Origin: Bacteroides sp. CAG:709
Lineage (GTDB): Bacteria > Bacteroidota > Bacteroidia > Bacteroidales > UBA932
Assembly: GCA_000434935.1 (NCBI GenBank)
Contig: FR882200.1
Location: forward strand, 1,065-32,386
Direction of reading: 5' to 3'
Length of the DNA stretch: 31,322 nucleotides
The position numbers and the translations under genes are program-made. Position 1 is the first letter of the stretch; each line of letters begins with the position of its first letter. Below are positions 1 to 6,508 of this stretch, in pieces. Under the pieces are notes generated by a model that did not search any database, was not told the DNA's origin, and was given only the letters and a program-made list of their open reading frames with translations.

Positions 1-6
1 CCCCCC

Positions 7-169
7 GGCGGGACGCGGCCACGCTCGGTTTATGGAGATATTGATTTTCAATGAGTTATAAAACGCAGCGTGGAAACGCAGCCAAAAAAAGCCCACGTTT
101 CCACGCTATTATTAAAAAGACATCTGATTATCAATAAGTTACATGTCACCACCGTGGCCGCGTCCCGCC
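7..169. repeat. Fold-back (REP/MITE-like) intergenic element
   Basis: Positions 7-23 and 153-169 are perfect 17-bp inverted repeats (GC-rich, GGCGGGACGCGGCCACG and its complement). Inside them are two direct 19-mers at 42-60 and 125-143 that match at 16 of 19 positions (TGATTTTCAATGAGTTATA is the first). In the centre is a 12-bp hairpin, 67-78 pairing with 96-107, around a 17-nt A-rich loop. There is no convincing ORF and no TAnnTTTG box inside. It begins 8 bp beyond the lspA stop codon, so it could also end that transcript. The class is inferred from symmetry only, and the left flank is cut by the window edge. Confidence 0.7.
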
Positions 170-177
170 AAACAAAT

Positions 178-846
178 TCACTTCTCCTGGTCGGAGGCGA
201 AGAACTTGTATTGGAAGAGGATGAGATAGAAGGCTCCGACGGTGACGCAGCTGTCCGCAAAATTGAAGACAGGTTCGAAGAAGCGGAACGGATGGCCGCC
301 GATGAACGGGAGCCAGGACGGCCAGGTGGTGTCGATCAGAGGGAAGTAGAACATGTCCACTACCTTGCCGAACATCACGGGCGCGTAGGAACCGCCGAAC
401 TGGGCCACCTCATAGGCCGTCGATGCAGAAAACAGCTGACCGTAGAACAAGCAGTCAATGATATTGCCGAAAGCACCGGCCGTTATGAGAGTCAGGCCGA
501 CCAGGACACCTGTCGGCACATGCTCATAAATTACTGACTCATTGTCCTTTCCGGCATTGACCTTAATCCTGCGGCCTTTGCGGTTCAGACTTGTGATCCA
601 CCAGCAGAGGAAACCGAACAGCACCAGGCGGAACGCCGTCAGCACGAATTTGCCGAACATTCCGCCGAACTTCATGCCGAACGCCATGCCCTCATTCTCG
701 ATGAAAAGAATCTTGAACCAATCGCCAAGGACATTGAAATTCTCGCCGATGGTCATATTGGACTTGACCAGAATCTTGATGACCTGGTCAATAACCACAA
801 GCAATATTCCCGTAACAAGCAGAGCTCTGCCTCTGGATATTTTCAT
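178..846 (-). CDS. lspA: Lipoprotein signal peptidase (signal peptidase II)
   Basis: An inner-membrane aspartyl protease that removes the signal peptide of lipoproteins after diacylglyceryl transfer to the lipobox cysteine. The 222-aa product has a first membrane helix carrying Asp20, the NEGMAFG motif at 51-57, a GNIID motif near 127-131, and the two catalytic aspartates expected of the family at Asp164 (VVDMF) and Asp198 (FNFADS). It is longer than the roughly 165-aa E. coli enzyme because of loops at about 88-112 and 140-158, which is common in Bacteroidota. It is the last gene of ileS-traR-lspA, 4 bp after the regulator gene. It would act on the lipoproteins encoded at 6509 and 8136. Confidence 0.95.
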   Translation of the reverse strand: MKISRGRALLVTGILLVVIDQVIKILVKSNMTIGENFNVLGDWFKILFIENEGMAFGMKFGGMFGKFVLTAFRLVLFGFLCWWITSLNRKGRRIKVNAGKDNESVIYEHVPTGVLVGLTLITAGAFGNIIDCLFYGQLFSASTAYEVAQFGGSYAPVMFGKVVDMFYFPLIDTTWPSWLPFIGGHPFRFFEPVFNFADSCVTVGAFYLILFQYKFFASDQEK

Positions 847-850
847 GGTA

Positions 851-1267
851 TTACCTGTTCTTGTTCATCTTCTCCTTAGCCTCAACGGTAAGGGTTGCAT
901 GAGGAACGAGACGGAGACGCTCCTTAGGGATGAGCTTTCCGGTAGCACGGCAGATACCGTATGTCTTGTTCTCGATACGCACCAGCGCTGCCTCAAGGTT
1001 CTGGATGAACTTGTATTGACGCTGTGCAAGCTGGCTAGCCTCCTCACGTGAAAGCTGCATTGCGCCGTCATCCTCAACGGTCTTGAAAGAAGGAGTGGTA
1101 TCCTCTATATCATTGGTTCCGTTATGCATGACGACCTGCCTGAGAGTATTGTACTCAGCCTTGGCCTTCTCGAGCATTTCCAGAATAATCTTCTTGAATT
1201 CCGCGAGCTCTTCATCGCTGTAGCAGGTTCTCTCCGGAGTCTGCATGTTCTGTTTAGTCTCTTCCAT
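851..1267 (-). CDS. TraR/DksA-family C4 zinc-finger-like regulator
   Basis: A 138-aa protein of the DksA/TraR family, whose members bind in the RNA polymerase secondary channel. The N-terminal half is acidic and helical (about residues 17-40 and 70-100). The C-terminal end holds the family signature YGICRATGKLIPKERLR (103-119). The zinc finger is degenerate: Cys106 is the only cysteine left in the region where classical DksA has four, and the later pair is replaced by PHAT. This is, to my knowledge, usual for the Bacteroidota subfamily, so a role in tuning transcription is inferred without strict zinc dependence. It lies between ileS and lspA, 15 bp after the ileS stop, and is surely co-transcribed. 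Confidence 0.85.
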   Translation of the reverse strand: MEETKQNMQTPERTCYSDEELAEFKKIILEMLEKAKAEYNTLRQVVMHNGTNDIEDTTPSFKTVEDDGAMQLSREEASQLAQRQYKFIQNLEAALVRIENKTYGICRATGKLIPKERLRLVPHATLTVEAKEKMNKNR

Positions 1268-1282
1268 AATCTTATGTGATTT

Positions 1283-4200
1283 TTAGCTGCGTTTCACAGC
1301 AATTCTGATGGTACCTTCATTCCACTCAGCCTCCACGGCCTCAGGAACTGCCTCGGCAGCATCTTTCAACGTAATATCAAGCGCAAGTGTCTGTGCAGCA
1401 ACATATTCCTTATACGATACCAATGCTTTCGAAATCTCCTCGCAAGCCTCGCCATCAGCATAAAGCGCCACCTCGACCTTGTCCGTTACATCGAATCCGC
1501 TATCCTTACGGATATTCTGGATCCTGTTCACAAGTTCACGCGCAATGCCTTCGTTCTTCAATTCCTCGCTGACCTCGATGTCGAGTGCCAATGTGAGCGG
1601 ACCTTCCGAAGCCACGAGCCATCCCGGCATATCTTCTGAAGAGATCATGTAATCTCCAGGATTCAGGATGACGTCGCCGCCCTCCAGTTTAAGGTCATAA
1701 GAAGTTCCGGCAGACTCGGCATTCTGGATAGCATTGATCTCCTGCTGGGAAATCTCACCGAACGCTGCTGCAATCTCCTTCATCCTCTTTCCGTAAACCT
1801 TTCCGAGAGTCTTGAAGTTAGGACGTATCTTCTTGGTAATGATGCCTGTAGTGTCGGAAATAAACTCAATTTCCTTCACATTGACCTCACCGAGAATCAG
1901 GGACTTGACCTTTTCGAGCTGCTCGCGGACCTTGTCGGAAATGACAGGAATCATGAGCTTCGAGAGCGGCTGGCGGACCTTGATGTTCACCTTGCGGCGC
2001 AATGCGAGCACCATCGAAGACGCCCTCTGCGCAAGTTCCATCCTCTCTTCCAAGTCCTTGTCAATGACTGACTCGTCGCATGACGGCATTATCACGTAAT
2101 GTACCGACTCCTCTCCGTCCGGAACCAAGTCAAGATAAAGCTGGTCCATATAGAACGGCGCGATAGGAGCCGCGAGTATCGCAATGTCTTTCAACACCTC
2201 GTAAAGTGTCTGATATGCAGCGAGTTTGTCTTCATTGTCCGCACTGCCCCAGAAACGTTTCCTGTTCAGACGCACGTACCAGTTGCTGACATGGTCGCAA
2301 ACGAAGTCCTGAATCATACGGCCCGCCGAAGTCACATCGTAATCCTCGTAAGCGGCCTTCACGTCCTTTATCAATGTATTGAGCAGGGAAATGATCCACC
2401 TGTCGATTTCCGGACGACGTTCATAAGGAACCGCCGGAGCATTGATATCGAACTTGTCCACATTCGCATAAAGAGCGAAGAATGAATATGTATTATATAG
2501 TGTTCCGAAGAACTTTCTTCTGATTTCGTCTACACCGGCCTCATCATAACGGAGATTGTCCCAAGGCTGGGCATTGGTAAGCATGTACCATCTCAATGCA
2601 TCTGCGCCGAACTTGTCGAGCTGACCGAACGGGTCCACGGCATTGCCCAGGCGCTTGCTCATCTTGTTGCCATCCTTGTCGAGCACCAATCCATTGGAAA
2701 TCACGCGCTTGAACGCAGGAGTACCGCTGATCATCGTATGAATCGCATGGAGGGTATAGAACCATCCGCGGGTCTGGTCCACGCCTTCGGCAATGAAATC
2801 CGCGGTCGCGCCGAACTTGGACTGTCCGAGCGAACGCAGGCCTTCCTGTGCATAAGGCATTGCACCTGAATCGAACCAGACGTCGATAAGGTCGCTCTCA
2901 CGTACCATCTTCTTGCCTGACTCGGAAACGAGGAAAATCTCATCCACGTAAGGACGGTGCAGGTCGATCTTGTCATAGTTCTCCTTGCTCATGTCCTCAG
3001 GGTTGAATCCCTTGTCTTTCAGTGGGTTGGATGCCATGATACCGGCAGCGACAGCCTTCTCGATTTCAGCATAGAACTCTTTCAGGCTTCCGATGCATTT
3101 CTCTTCCTTGCCATCCTCGGTGCGCCATACAGGGAGCGGTGTTCCCCAGAAACGGCTTCTGGAAAGATTCCAGTCCTGAATGTTTTCCAGCCACTGTCCG
3201 AAACGGCCTGTTCCGGTAGATTCCGGCTTCCATGTAATCGTCTTGTTCAGAGCCACCATCTGGTCCTTCACTGCAGTAGTCTTGATGAACCATGCGTCGA
3301 GGGGATAGTAGAGCACCGGCTTGTCGGTTCTCCAGCTATGAGGATAGCTGTGGACATGCTTCTGGATCTTGAATGCCCTGCCGTCCATCTTCATCATCAT
3401 GCAAAGGTCAATGTCCAGAGTCGGAGCATCCTTCGGCAATGAATCATCGAAGGCGTTCTTCACGAAACGTCCGGCATACTCTTTATATTCAGGAGCTACA
3501 TGCGTAGCAACATATTCGGGGTCAAGGTCTTCCAGCAAGCAGAAGCGGCCGTCATGATCCACCTGCGGCTGCGGATTGCCGTTCTTGTCCAGCACCATCA
3601 TCGGAGGAATACCGGCAGCAGCGGCAACCTTCTTGTCGTCGGCACCGAATGTCGGGGCAATGTGTACGATACCTGTCGTGCCTTCGTCCGTGGAAACATA
3701 GTCCCCCGGAATTACCCTGAACGCATCGCCTTCCAGCGGTTTGAACCATGGAATCAACTGATGGTATCTGATGCCCACGAGGTCAGAGCCCTTGAATGTG
3801 CCGTCAAGGACTTTGAACGGAATGAGTTTGTCGCCCGGCTTGTAGTCTTCGAGCTGGAGCTCGGCAGCCTTAGGGCTGAACCATTCTGATACCAATGACT
3901 TGGCTACCACATAGATAGCTTCAGCACCGGTATATGGATTGAAGGATTTTACCCTTACATACTCGATGTCCGGTCCCACGCAAAGCGCCGTGTTTGAAGG
4001 CAATGTCCATGGAGTGGTGGTCCATGCCAGGAAGTACACCGGCAATGTCTCCAGACCATAGAGAGGCTGCGATTTAGCATCCTTTATAACCTCGAACTGT
4101 ACCGTAGCTGTCGTATCTGTGACATCCTTATAGCAGCCCGGCTGGTTCAATTCGTGGGAGCTCAGTCCGGTACCGTCAGACGGAGAATACGGCTGGATGG

Positions 4201-4729
4201 AGAAGCCCTTGTAGAGCAGCCCCTTGTCGTAAATCTTCTTCAGAAGATACCAGAGTGTCTCAATGTATCTGTTGTCGTAAGTGATATACGGATCGTTCAT
4301 GTCCACCCAATAGCCGACGCGCTCGGTCATGTTCACCCACTCGCGGGTGTACTTCATGACCTCATGACGGCAGGTGTCATTGTACTCGGCCACGGAAATC
4401 TTCTTGCCGATATCATCCTTGTGGATGCCGAGTTTCTTCTCGACGCCTATCTCCACAGGGAGTCCGTGGGTGTCCCATCCTGCGCGGCGATTCACCTTAT
4501 ATCCTGTCTGAGTCTTGTATCTACAAATGGCATCCTTGATAGAGCGGGCCATTACGTGATGTATGCCCGGCATACCATTAGCTGACGGCGGTCCCTCGAA
4601 AAAAATGAATTCCGGAGCGCCTTCTCTCAGTTCGAGTGATTTCTCGAACGCATGATTCCTCTTCCATCGGTCAAGTACTTCATTGCCGACAGACACGAGA
4701 TTCAAGCCCTTGTACTCTTTGAATGTCAT
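1283..4729 (-). CDS. ileS: Isoleucyl-tRNA synthetase (long, eukaryote-like type)
   Basis: Charges tRNA-Ile with isoleucine in the cytoplasm (class Ia synthetase). The 1148-aa product shows the HIGH-region motif PSANGMPGIHH at 48-58, the editing-domain motifs WTTTPWTLPSN (236-246) and IVHIAPTFGADD (354-365), DVWFDSG near 616-622, DQTRGWFYTL (651-660) and the KMSKR loop at 689-693, followed by the anticodon-binding domain. Length and motif style match the larger type that includes eukaryotic enzymes and the mupirocin-insensitive IleS2 group, so reduced mupirocin sensitivity is possible but only inferred. The ATG at 4729 gives a normal N-terminus. First gene of the operon with the TraR-like gene and lspA, divergent from the cvpA-like gene. 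Confidence 0.97.
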   Translation of the reverse strand: MTFKEYKGLNLVSVGNEVLDRWKRNHAFEKSLELREGAPEFIFFEGPPSANGMPGIHHVMARSIKDAICRYKTQTGYKVNRRAGWDTHGLPVEIGVEKKLGIHKDDIGKKISVAEYNDTCRHEVMKYTREWVNMTERVGYWVDMNDPYITYDNRYIETLWYLLKKIYDKGLLYKGFSIQPYSPSDGTGLSSHELNQPGCYKDVTDTTATVQFEVIKDAKSQPLYGLETLPVYFLAWTTTPWTLPSNTALCVGPDIEYVRVKSFNPYTGAEAIYVVAKSLVSEWFSPKAAELQLEDYKPGDKLIPFKVLDGTFKGSDLVGIRYHQLIPWFKPLEGDAFRVIPGDYVSTDEGTTGIVHIAPTFGADDKKVAAAAGIPPMMVLDKNGNPQPQVDHDGRFCLLEDLDPEYVATHVAPEYKEYAGRFVKNAFDDSLPKDAPTLDIDLCMMMKMDGRAFKIQKHVHSYPHSWRTDKPVLYYPLDAWFIKTTAVKDQMVALNKTITWKPESTGTGRFGQWLENIQDWNLSRSRFWGTPLPVWRTEDGKEEKCIGSLKEFYAEIEKAVAAGIMASNPLKDKGFNPEDMSKENYDKIDLHRPYVDEIFLVSESGKKMVRESDLIDVWFDSGAMPYAQEGLRSLGQSKFGATADFIAEGVDQTRGWFYTLHAIHTMISGTPAFKRVISNGLVLDKDGNKMSKRLGNAVDPFGQLDKFGADALRWYMLTNAQPWDNLRYDEAGVDEIRRKFFGTLYNTYSFFALYANVDKFDINAPAVPYERRPEIDRWIISLLNTLIKDVKAAYEDYDVTSAGRMIQDFVCDHVSNWYVRLNRKRFWGSADNEDKLAAYQTLYEVLKDIAILAAPIAPFYMDQLYLDLVPDGEESVHYVIMPSCDESVIDKDLEERMELAQRASSMVLALRRKVNIKVRQPLSKLMIPVISDKVREQLEKVKSLILGEVNVKEIEFISDTTGIITKKIRPNFKTLGKVYGKRMKEIAAAFGEISQQEINAIQNAESAGTSYDLKLEGGDVILNPGDYMISSEDMPGWLVASEGPLTLALDIEVSEELKNEGIARELVNRIQNIRKDSGFDVTDKVEVALYADGEACEEISKALVSYKEYVAAQTLALDITLKDAAEAVPEAVEAEWNEGTIRIAVKRS

Positions 4730-4747
4730 AGTTTTTATGTATTTTTG
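4718..4747 (+). promoter_or_regulatory. Putative promoter of the cvpA-like/tsaB operon
   Basis: TTTG at 4718-4721 is followed after 18 nt by TATTTTTG (4740-4747), matching the -33/-7 pattern of Bacteroidota. The upstream box lies inside the first codons of the divergent ileS gene. It gives a leader of about 25 nt before the ATG at 4779. Confidence 0.6.
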
Positions 4748-4754
4748 CAGTCTG

Positions 4755-4762
4755 CAAAGTTA
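4755..4762 (-). promoter_or_regulatory. Putative -7 box of the ileS promoter
   Basis: The minus strand reads TAACTTTG, an exact match to the Bacteroidota -7 consensus TAnnTTTG. Transcription would start about 20 nt before the ileS ATG. No well-spaced TTTG is seen upstream, so this rests on the -7 box alone. Confidence 0.5.
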
Positions 4763-4778
4763 GTAAATTTTTTATGCA

Positions 4779-5273
4779 ATGTGCACATTGGACATCATAT
4801 TGTCAATTTGTCTGGCCGCATCCGTCATACAAGGCCTTGTAAAGGGGTTTACGGATCAGATAATTGCACTGGTTTCCATAATTCTCGGCACATGGGCGGC
4901 GTTCAAATTCTCTGACTTGGTATGCGGATGGGCCGGTCCCTACCTCCACATGTCCGGGCAAGTCCTGCATGTCATCGTGTTCATTCTCATGATAATCGCG
5001 GTAATCGTGGTCATGCACCTGCTGGGAAAAGTCATCAAGGCAAGCATAAAGTTCGTGATGCTGGGCTGGCTGGACAGACTGCTTGGCGCCGTTTTCGCCC
5101 TGCTGAAAGCAACATTGATAATAGGTATACTCATAATACTTTTCAACACGCTGAACACGTCATTCCATATTGTGGATGAGGCAGTTATGGAGAAATCCGT
5201 ACTTTATTCACCGATAAAGAGAATCGCGTACGGAGTGTTCCCTTACTTCAAGGAACTCCTGTTCAGGCAATAA
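4779..5273 (+). CDS. CvpA-family inner-membrane protein
   Basis: The 164-aa protein resembles the CvpA family (named for colicin V production). In other bacteria members are linked to envelope homeostasis and bile-salt tolerance, but the biochemical role is unresolved. Four hydrophobic segments are visible at about 4-24, 29-50, 63-86 and 103-124. The first helix leads into the loop VIQGLVKGFTDQ, with its GxxKGF pattern as in CvpA proteins. The C-terminal 35 residues are soluble. The ATG at 4779 follows a promoter-like TATTTTTG. tsaB starts 11 bp after the stop, so the two are probably co-transcribed. The family call is good; the function is not known. Confidence 0.8.
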   Translation: MCTLDIILSICLAASVIQGLVKGFTDQIIALVSIILGTWAAFKFSDLVCGWAGPYLHMSGQVLHVIVFILMIIAVIVVMHLLGKVIKASIKFVMLGWLDRLLGAVFALLKATLIIGILIILFNTLNTSFHIVDEAVMEKSVLYSPIKRIAYGVFPYFKELLFRQ

Positions 5274-5284
5274 AGACATTTGAC

Positions 5285-5974
5285 ATGGAAAGAATATTGT
5301 TCATAGAGACTTCTACAGCACTCTGCTCCACCGCCCTTTCCGAGGACGGAAAAATCGTATCAAGACGTGAAAACGCAGAGCGCAAGCATGCATCGCTTAC
5401 CGCGCCGTTCATCAAGGAAATGCTTGACGAGCAGGGACTTGGAGTGCGTGATTGCAATGCCGTATGTGTCAGTATGGGCCCCGGTTCCTACACAGGTCTG
5501 CGTGTCGGTGTCTCTACCGCGAAGGGACTTTGCTTCGGTGCCGGACTGCCGCTCCTGGCTGTAGGTTCACTGGACACGCTGGCATGGCAGGCCATCGGAG
5601 AGAAATTGCTTCCGGAAGGGTGCAAGTACATTGTCCCGATGATCGATGCGCGCAGAATGGAGGTCTACACCGCGGTATTCACGCCGGACGGCAAGCAGGT
5701 TTCTGAGACCGAGCCGAAAATCATTGACAATGAGAGCTTTGCCGATATTCTCGCAGAGGGTCCGGTGCTCTTCATCGGCGACGGCGCCGGCAAATGCGCG
5801 GAAATGATCAATTCTGCCAATGCCAGTTTCGTCCAGACTTGTCCGAAGGCCGAGTCAATGCTGGTTCCAGGATGCAAGTTGCTGGCGGATAAGCAGTTCG
5901 AGGACGTGGCATATTTCGAGCCGTTCTACCTGAAGCAGTTCGTACCGACCGTTTCCAAGAAGAAGATTTTCTGA
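5285..5974 (+). CDS. tsaB: tRNA N6-threonylcarbamoyladenosine (t6A) protein TsaB
   Basis: Partner of TsaD in making t6A at position 37 of ANN-decoding tRNAs; TsaB is the inactive ASKHA-fold paralogue that dimerises with TsaD. The 229-aa length is normal. The N-terminal ILFIETSTALCSTAL (4-18) is the family's first ASKHA strand, and GPGSYTGLRVGVSTAKGL (65-82) is its best-conserved stretch. tsaD, tsaC and tsaE are not in the window. It lies directly behind the cvpA-like gene. The C-terminus ends in KKKIF just before a non-coding region of about 370 bp. Confidence 0.95.
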   Translation: MERILFIETSTALCSTALSEDGKIVSRRENAERKHASLTAPFIKEMLDEQGLGVRDCNAVCVSMGPGSYTGLRVGVSTAKGLCFGAGLPLLAVGSLDTLAWQAIGEKLLPEGCKYIVPMIDARRMEVYTAVFTPDGKQVSETEPKIIDNESFADILAEGPVLFIGDGAGKCAEMINSANASFVQTCPKAESMLVPGCKLLADKQFEDVAYFEPFYLKQFVPTVSKKKIF

Positions 5975-6006
5975 TTCACCGCCGGGTTTGCGTCAATGTC
6001 GTGATC

Positions 6007-6048
6007 AGCGTGGAAATGGCGTGCGTAAAAAGGCCCGTTTCACGCACG
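6007..6048. repeat. Hairpin repeat possibly related to the 7-169 element
   Basis: CAGCGTGGAAA (6006-6016) repeats an 11-mer found at 66-76 in the fold-back element. It is followed by a hairpin in which CGTGCGT (6020-6026) pairs with ACGCACG (6042-6048), extended by AAA/TTT with one bulge. The loop contains GGCC. It starts about 30 bp after the tsaB stop and may act as a transcript end. Relationship to the first element is based on this shared core only. Confidence 0.45.
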
Positions 6049-6245
6049 AGAGCGGCCAAAATGCAGGTTTTGTGCGCGAAAAACGTTTTAATGTGCACGA
6101 CATGCATTTCGTGGGACAATCCATTGTTTCACAATCACTTAAAACGACCAATCTCATGGACGGACCGCCGGAAAACTGCGCCAATCATCTATAAACCAAT
6201 CAGTTAACTAACTCCATCGCCCCGACCGGGGTGCGATAATTTCAT

Positions 6246-6277
6246 TCGGCGACGAAAAGTAATATCTTTGTCGCCGA
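6246..6277 (+). promoter_or_regulatory. Promoter with -7 box inside an 8-bp palindrome
   Basis: TATCTTTG (6263-6270) matches TAnnTTTG exactly. It overlaps an inverted repeat in which TCGGCGAC (6246-6253) pairs with GTCGCCGA (6270-6277). Transcription would start near 6277, giving a leader of about 65 nt before the ATG at 6344. No clear -33 TTTG is present, which fits a promoter needing an activator or an alternative sigma factor. The palindrome may be an operator. Confidence 0.5.
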
Positions 6278-6343
6278 CAGGATATTTTATCCAATATAGT
6301 TTTCGGGAGTTCTTCCGACACCTCACTCCCGTACAGTAAAAAA

Positions 6344-6496
6344 ATGAAGCAAATGATTTACAGAAATTCTTACATGACGCCGGAAATCGCAGTCATCAAT
6401 GTGACTGTCAAAAACGACTTCTGCGGCAGCCCGGTCAACAATTCATTAACATTCTCTCCCGACATGCTGTTCGGCGATCTCGAAGAGGAAAATTAA
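6344..6496 (+). CDS. Small 50-aa microprotein of the YxTPE type
   Basis: An ATG at 6344 opens a 50-codon frame ending in TAA at 6494-6496, 12 bp before the lipoprotein gene. The product has an N-terminal YMTPEIAVINVTV stretch (10-22), one cysteine (Cys27) in FCGSP, and an acidic end GDLEEEN. Bacteroidales genomes carry many unannotated small proteins of this pattern (a Y-x-x-P-E start, a hydrophobic strand, then SP or GS and an acidic tail), often in front of fimbrillin-like or other surface lipoprotein genes. It has no signal peptide. Function is unknown. Length, spacing and the upstream promoter support it being translated. Confidence 0.6.
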   Translation: MKQMIYRNSYMTPEIAVINVTVKNDFCGSPVNNSLTFSPDMLFGDLEEEN

Positions 6497-6508
6497 CAAG
6501 ACAGCAAA

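Larger units (their letters stand above)
5975..6343. other. Non-coding region between tsaB and the microprotein gene
   Basis: I find no convincing gene in these 369 bases. The first part (about 5990-6140) holds a hairpin at 6020-6048 and further short A/T- and CGTGC-rich inverted repeats. The second part (6246-6277) holds a promoter-like box inside a palindrome. Between them, about 6140-6240, I see nothing I can name. Confidence 0.6.

Noticed and set aside
7..169. Invertible promoter (inverton) between the 17-bp inverted repeats
   Set aside because: No TAnnTTTG box is present inside on either strand and no site-specific recombinase gene is near, so I call it only a fold-back element. Long-read evidence of inversion could reverse this.
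178..537. Plus-strand coding region at the left edge (155 codons)
   Set aside because: It is antisense to lspA, whose catalytic motifs are all present, and its start lies in the repeat hairpin.
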